The translations under genes were made by a program, and so were the position numbers. From an uncultured Eubacteriales bacterium (lineage in GTDB: Bacteria > Bacillota > Clostridia > Oscillospirales > QAMX01), in NCBI GenBank assembly GCA_905205975.1, contig CAJLFQ010000034.1:1-21584 (forward strand): DNA of 21,584 nt, written 5' to 3'. This document shows positions 21,563 to 21,584 of the stretch, piece after piece; the stretch's first letter is position 1; each line of letters begins with the position of its first letter. The notes under the pieces were generated by a model, which worked only from the letters and a program-made list of their open reading frames with translations, was not told the origin of the DNA and ran no database searches.

Positions 21563-21584
21563 ATTATAATATAAATATTATAAT
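21563..21584. promoter_or_regulatory. AT-rich perfect inverted repeat with -10-like boxes
   Basis: ATTATAATAT (21563-21572) and ATATTATAAT (21575-21584) form a perfect dyad around AA. It contains TATAAT in both orientations. It lies about 55 bases upstream of the minus-strand membrane-protein start and probably includes its -10 box. The matching -35 would be outside the window. A divergent gene to the right may share it. Confidence 0.5.

Overview
The window reads as chromosomal DNA from a GC-rich member of the Clostridia, most likely an uncultured or gut-type relative of Oscillospiraceae/Ruminococcaceae. The grounds are strong AAGGAGG-type ribosome binding sites before most genes, G/C-biased third codon positions, SLH-domain and lipobox surface proteins, a 7TM-type histidine kinase as found in Firmicutes, and a SpoIIQ-like M23 protein. 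The assignment is by gene content only. There are no phage, transposon or CRISPR elements.

Layout. (1) 414-3675 is a tight plus-strand signalling operon: a 7TM sensor with a degenerate kinase region, a soluble histidine kinase, and a NarL/LuxR-type response regulator. It ends at two overlapping hairpins. (2) 3784-7634 has a promoter region with a direct repeat and a perfect inverted repeat over the -35 box. It drives a small receiver-like protein in which Glu replaces the phospho-Asp, followed by a 1109-residue secreted SLH protein. (3) 7714-16899 is a long run of envelope-related genes: a lipoprotein, a small membrane protein, an SPFH protein with four zinc ribbons (YdjI type), a protein with an unrecognised domain, a DUF4428/zinc-ribbon protein split by a frameshift at an 8-bp tandem repeat, a protein with two copies of the same unrecognised domain, a zinc-ribbon membrane protein (YdjG type), a TPM-domain protein (YdjH type), an Ig-like surface protein, a DUF6935-like protein and a small lipocalin-like protein, closed by a UUCG-loop terminator. 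(4) 17036-19435 has a good promoter, a 4 x 15-bp tandem repeat in the leader, a two-helix membrane protein and a purple-acid-phosphatase-like phosphoesterase. (5) 19490-19681 is a tRNA-Leu(UAA) unit with its own promoter and terminator. (6) 19735-21584 is on the minus strand: a four-helix membrane protein overlapping an RsmC-like methyltransferase by ATGA, then a membrane-anchored M23 peptidase with its own terminator.

How the genes fit together. Region 3 resembles the Bacillus subtilis ydjGHI genes, which act with PspA at the membrane under envelope stress. Here no PspA gene is visible, the order is different, and several zinc-ribbon and unknown-domain proteins have been added. This cluster, with its apparently phase-variable DUF4428 gene and the duplicated unknown domain, is the best candidate for an undescribed system in the window. 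Regions 1 and 2 may supply its sensing and surface functions, but that link is inference.
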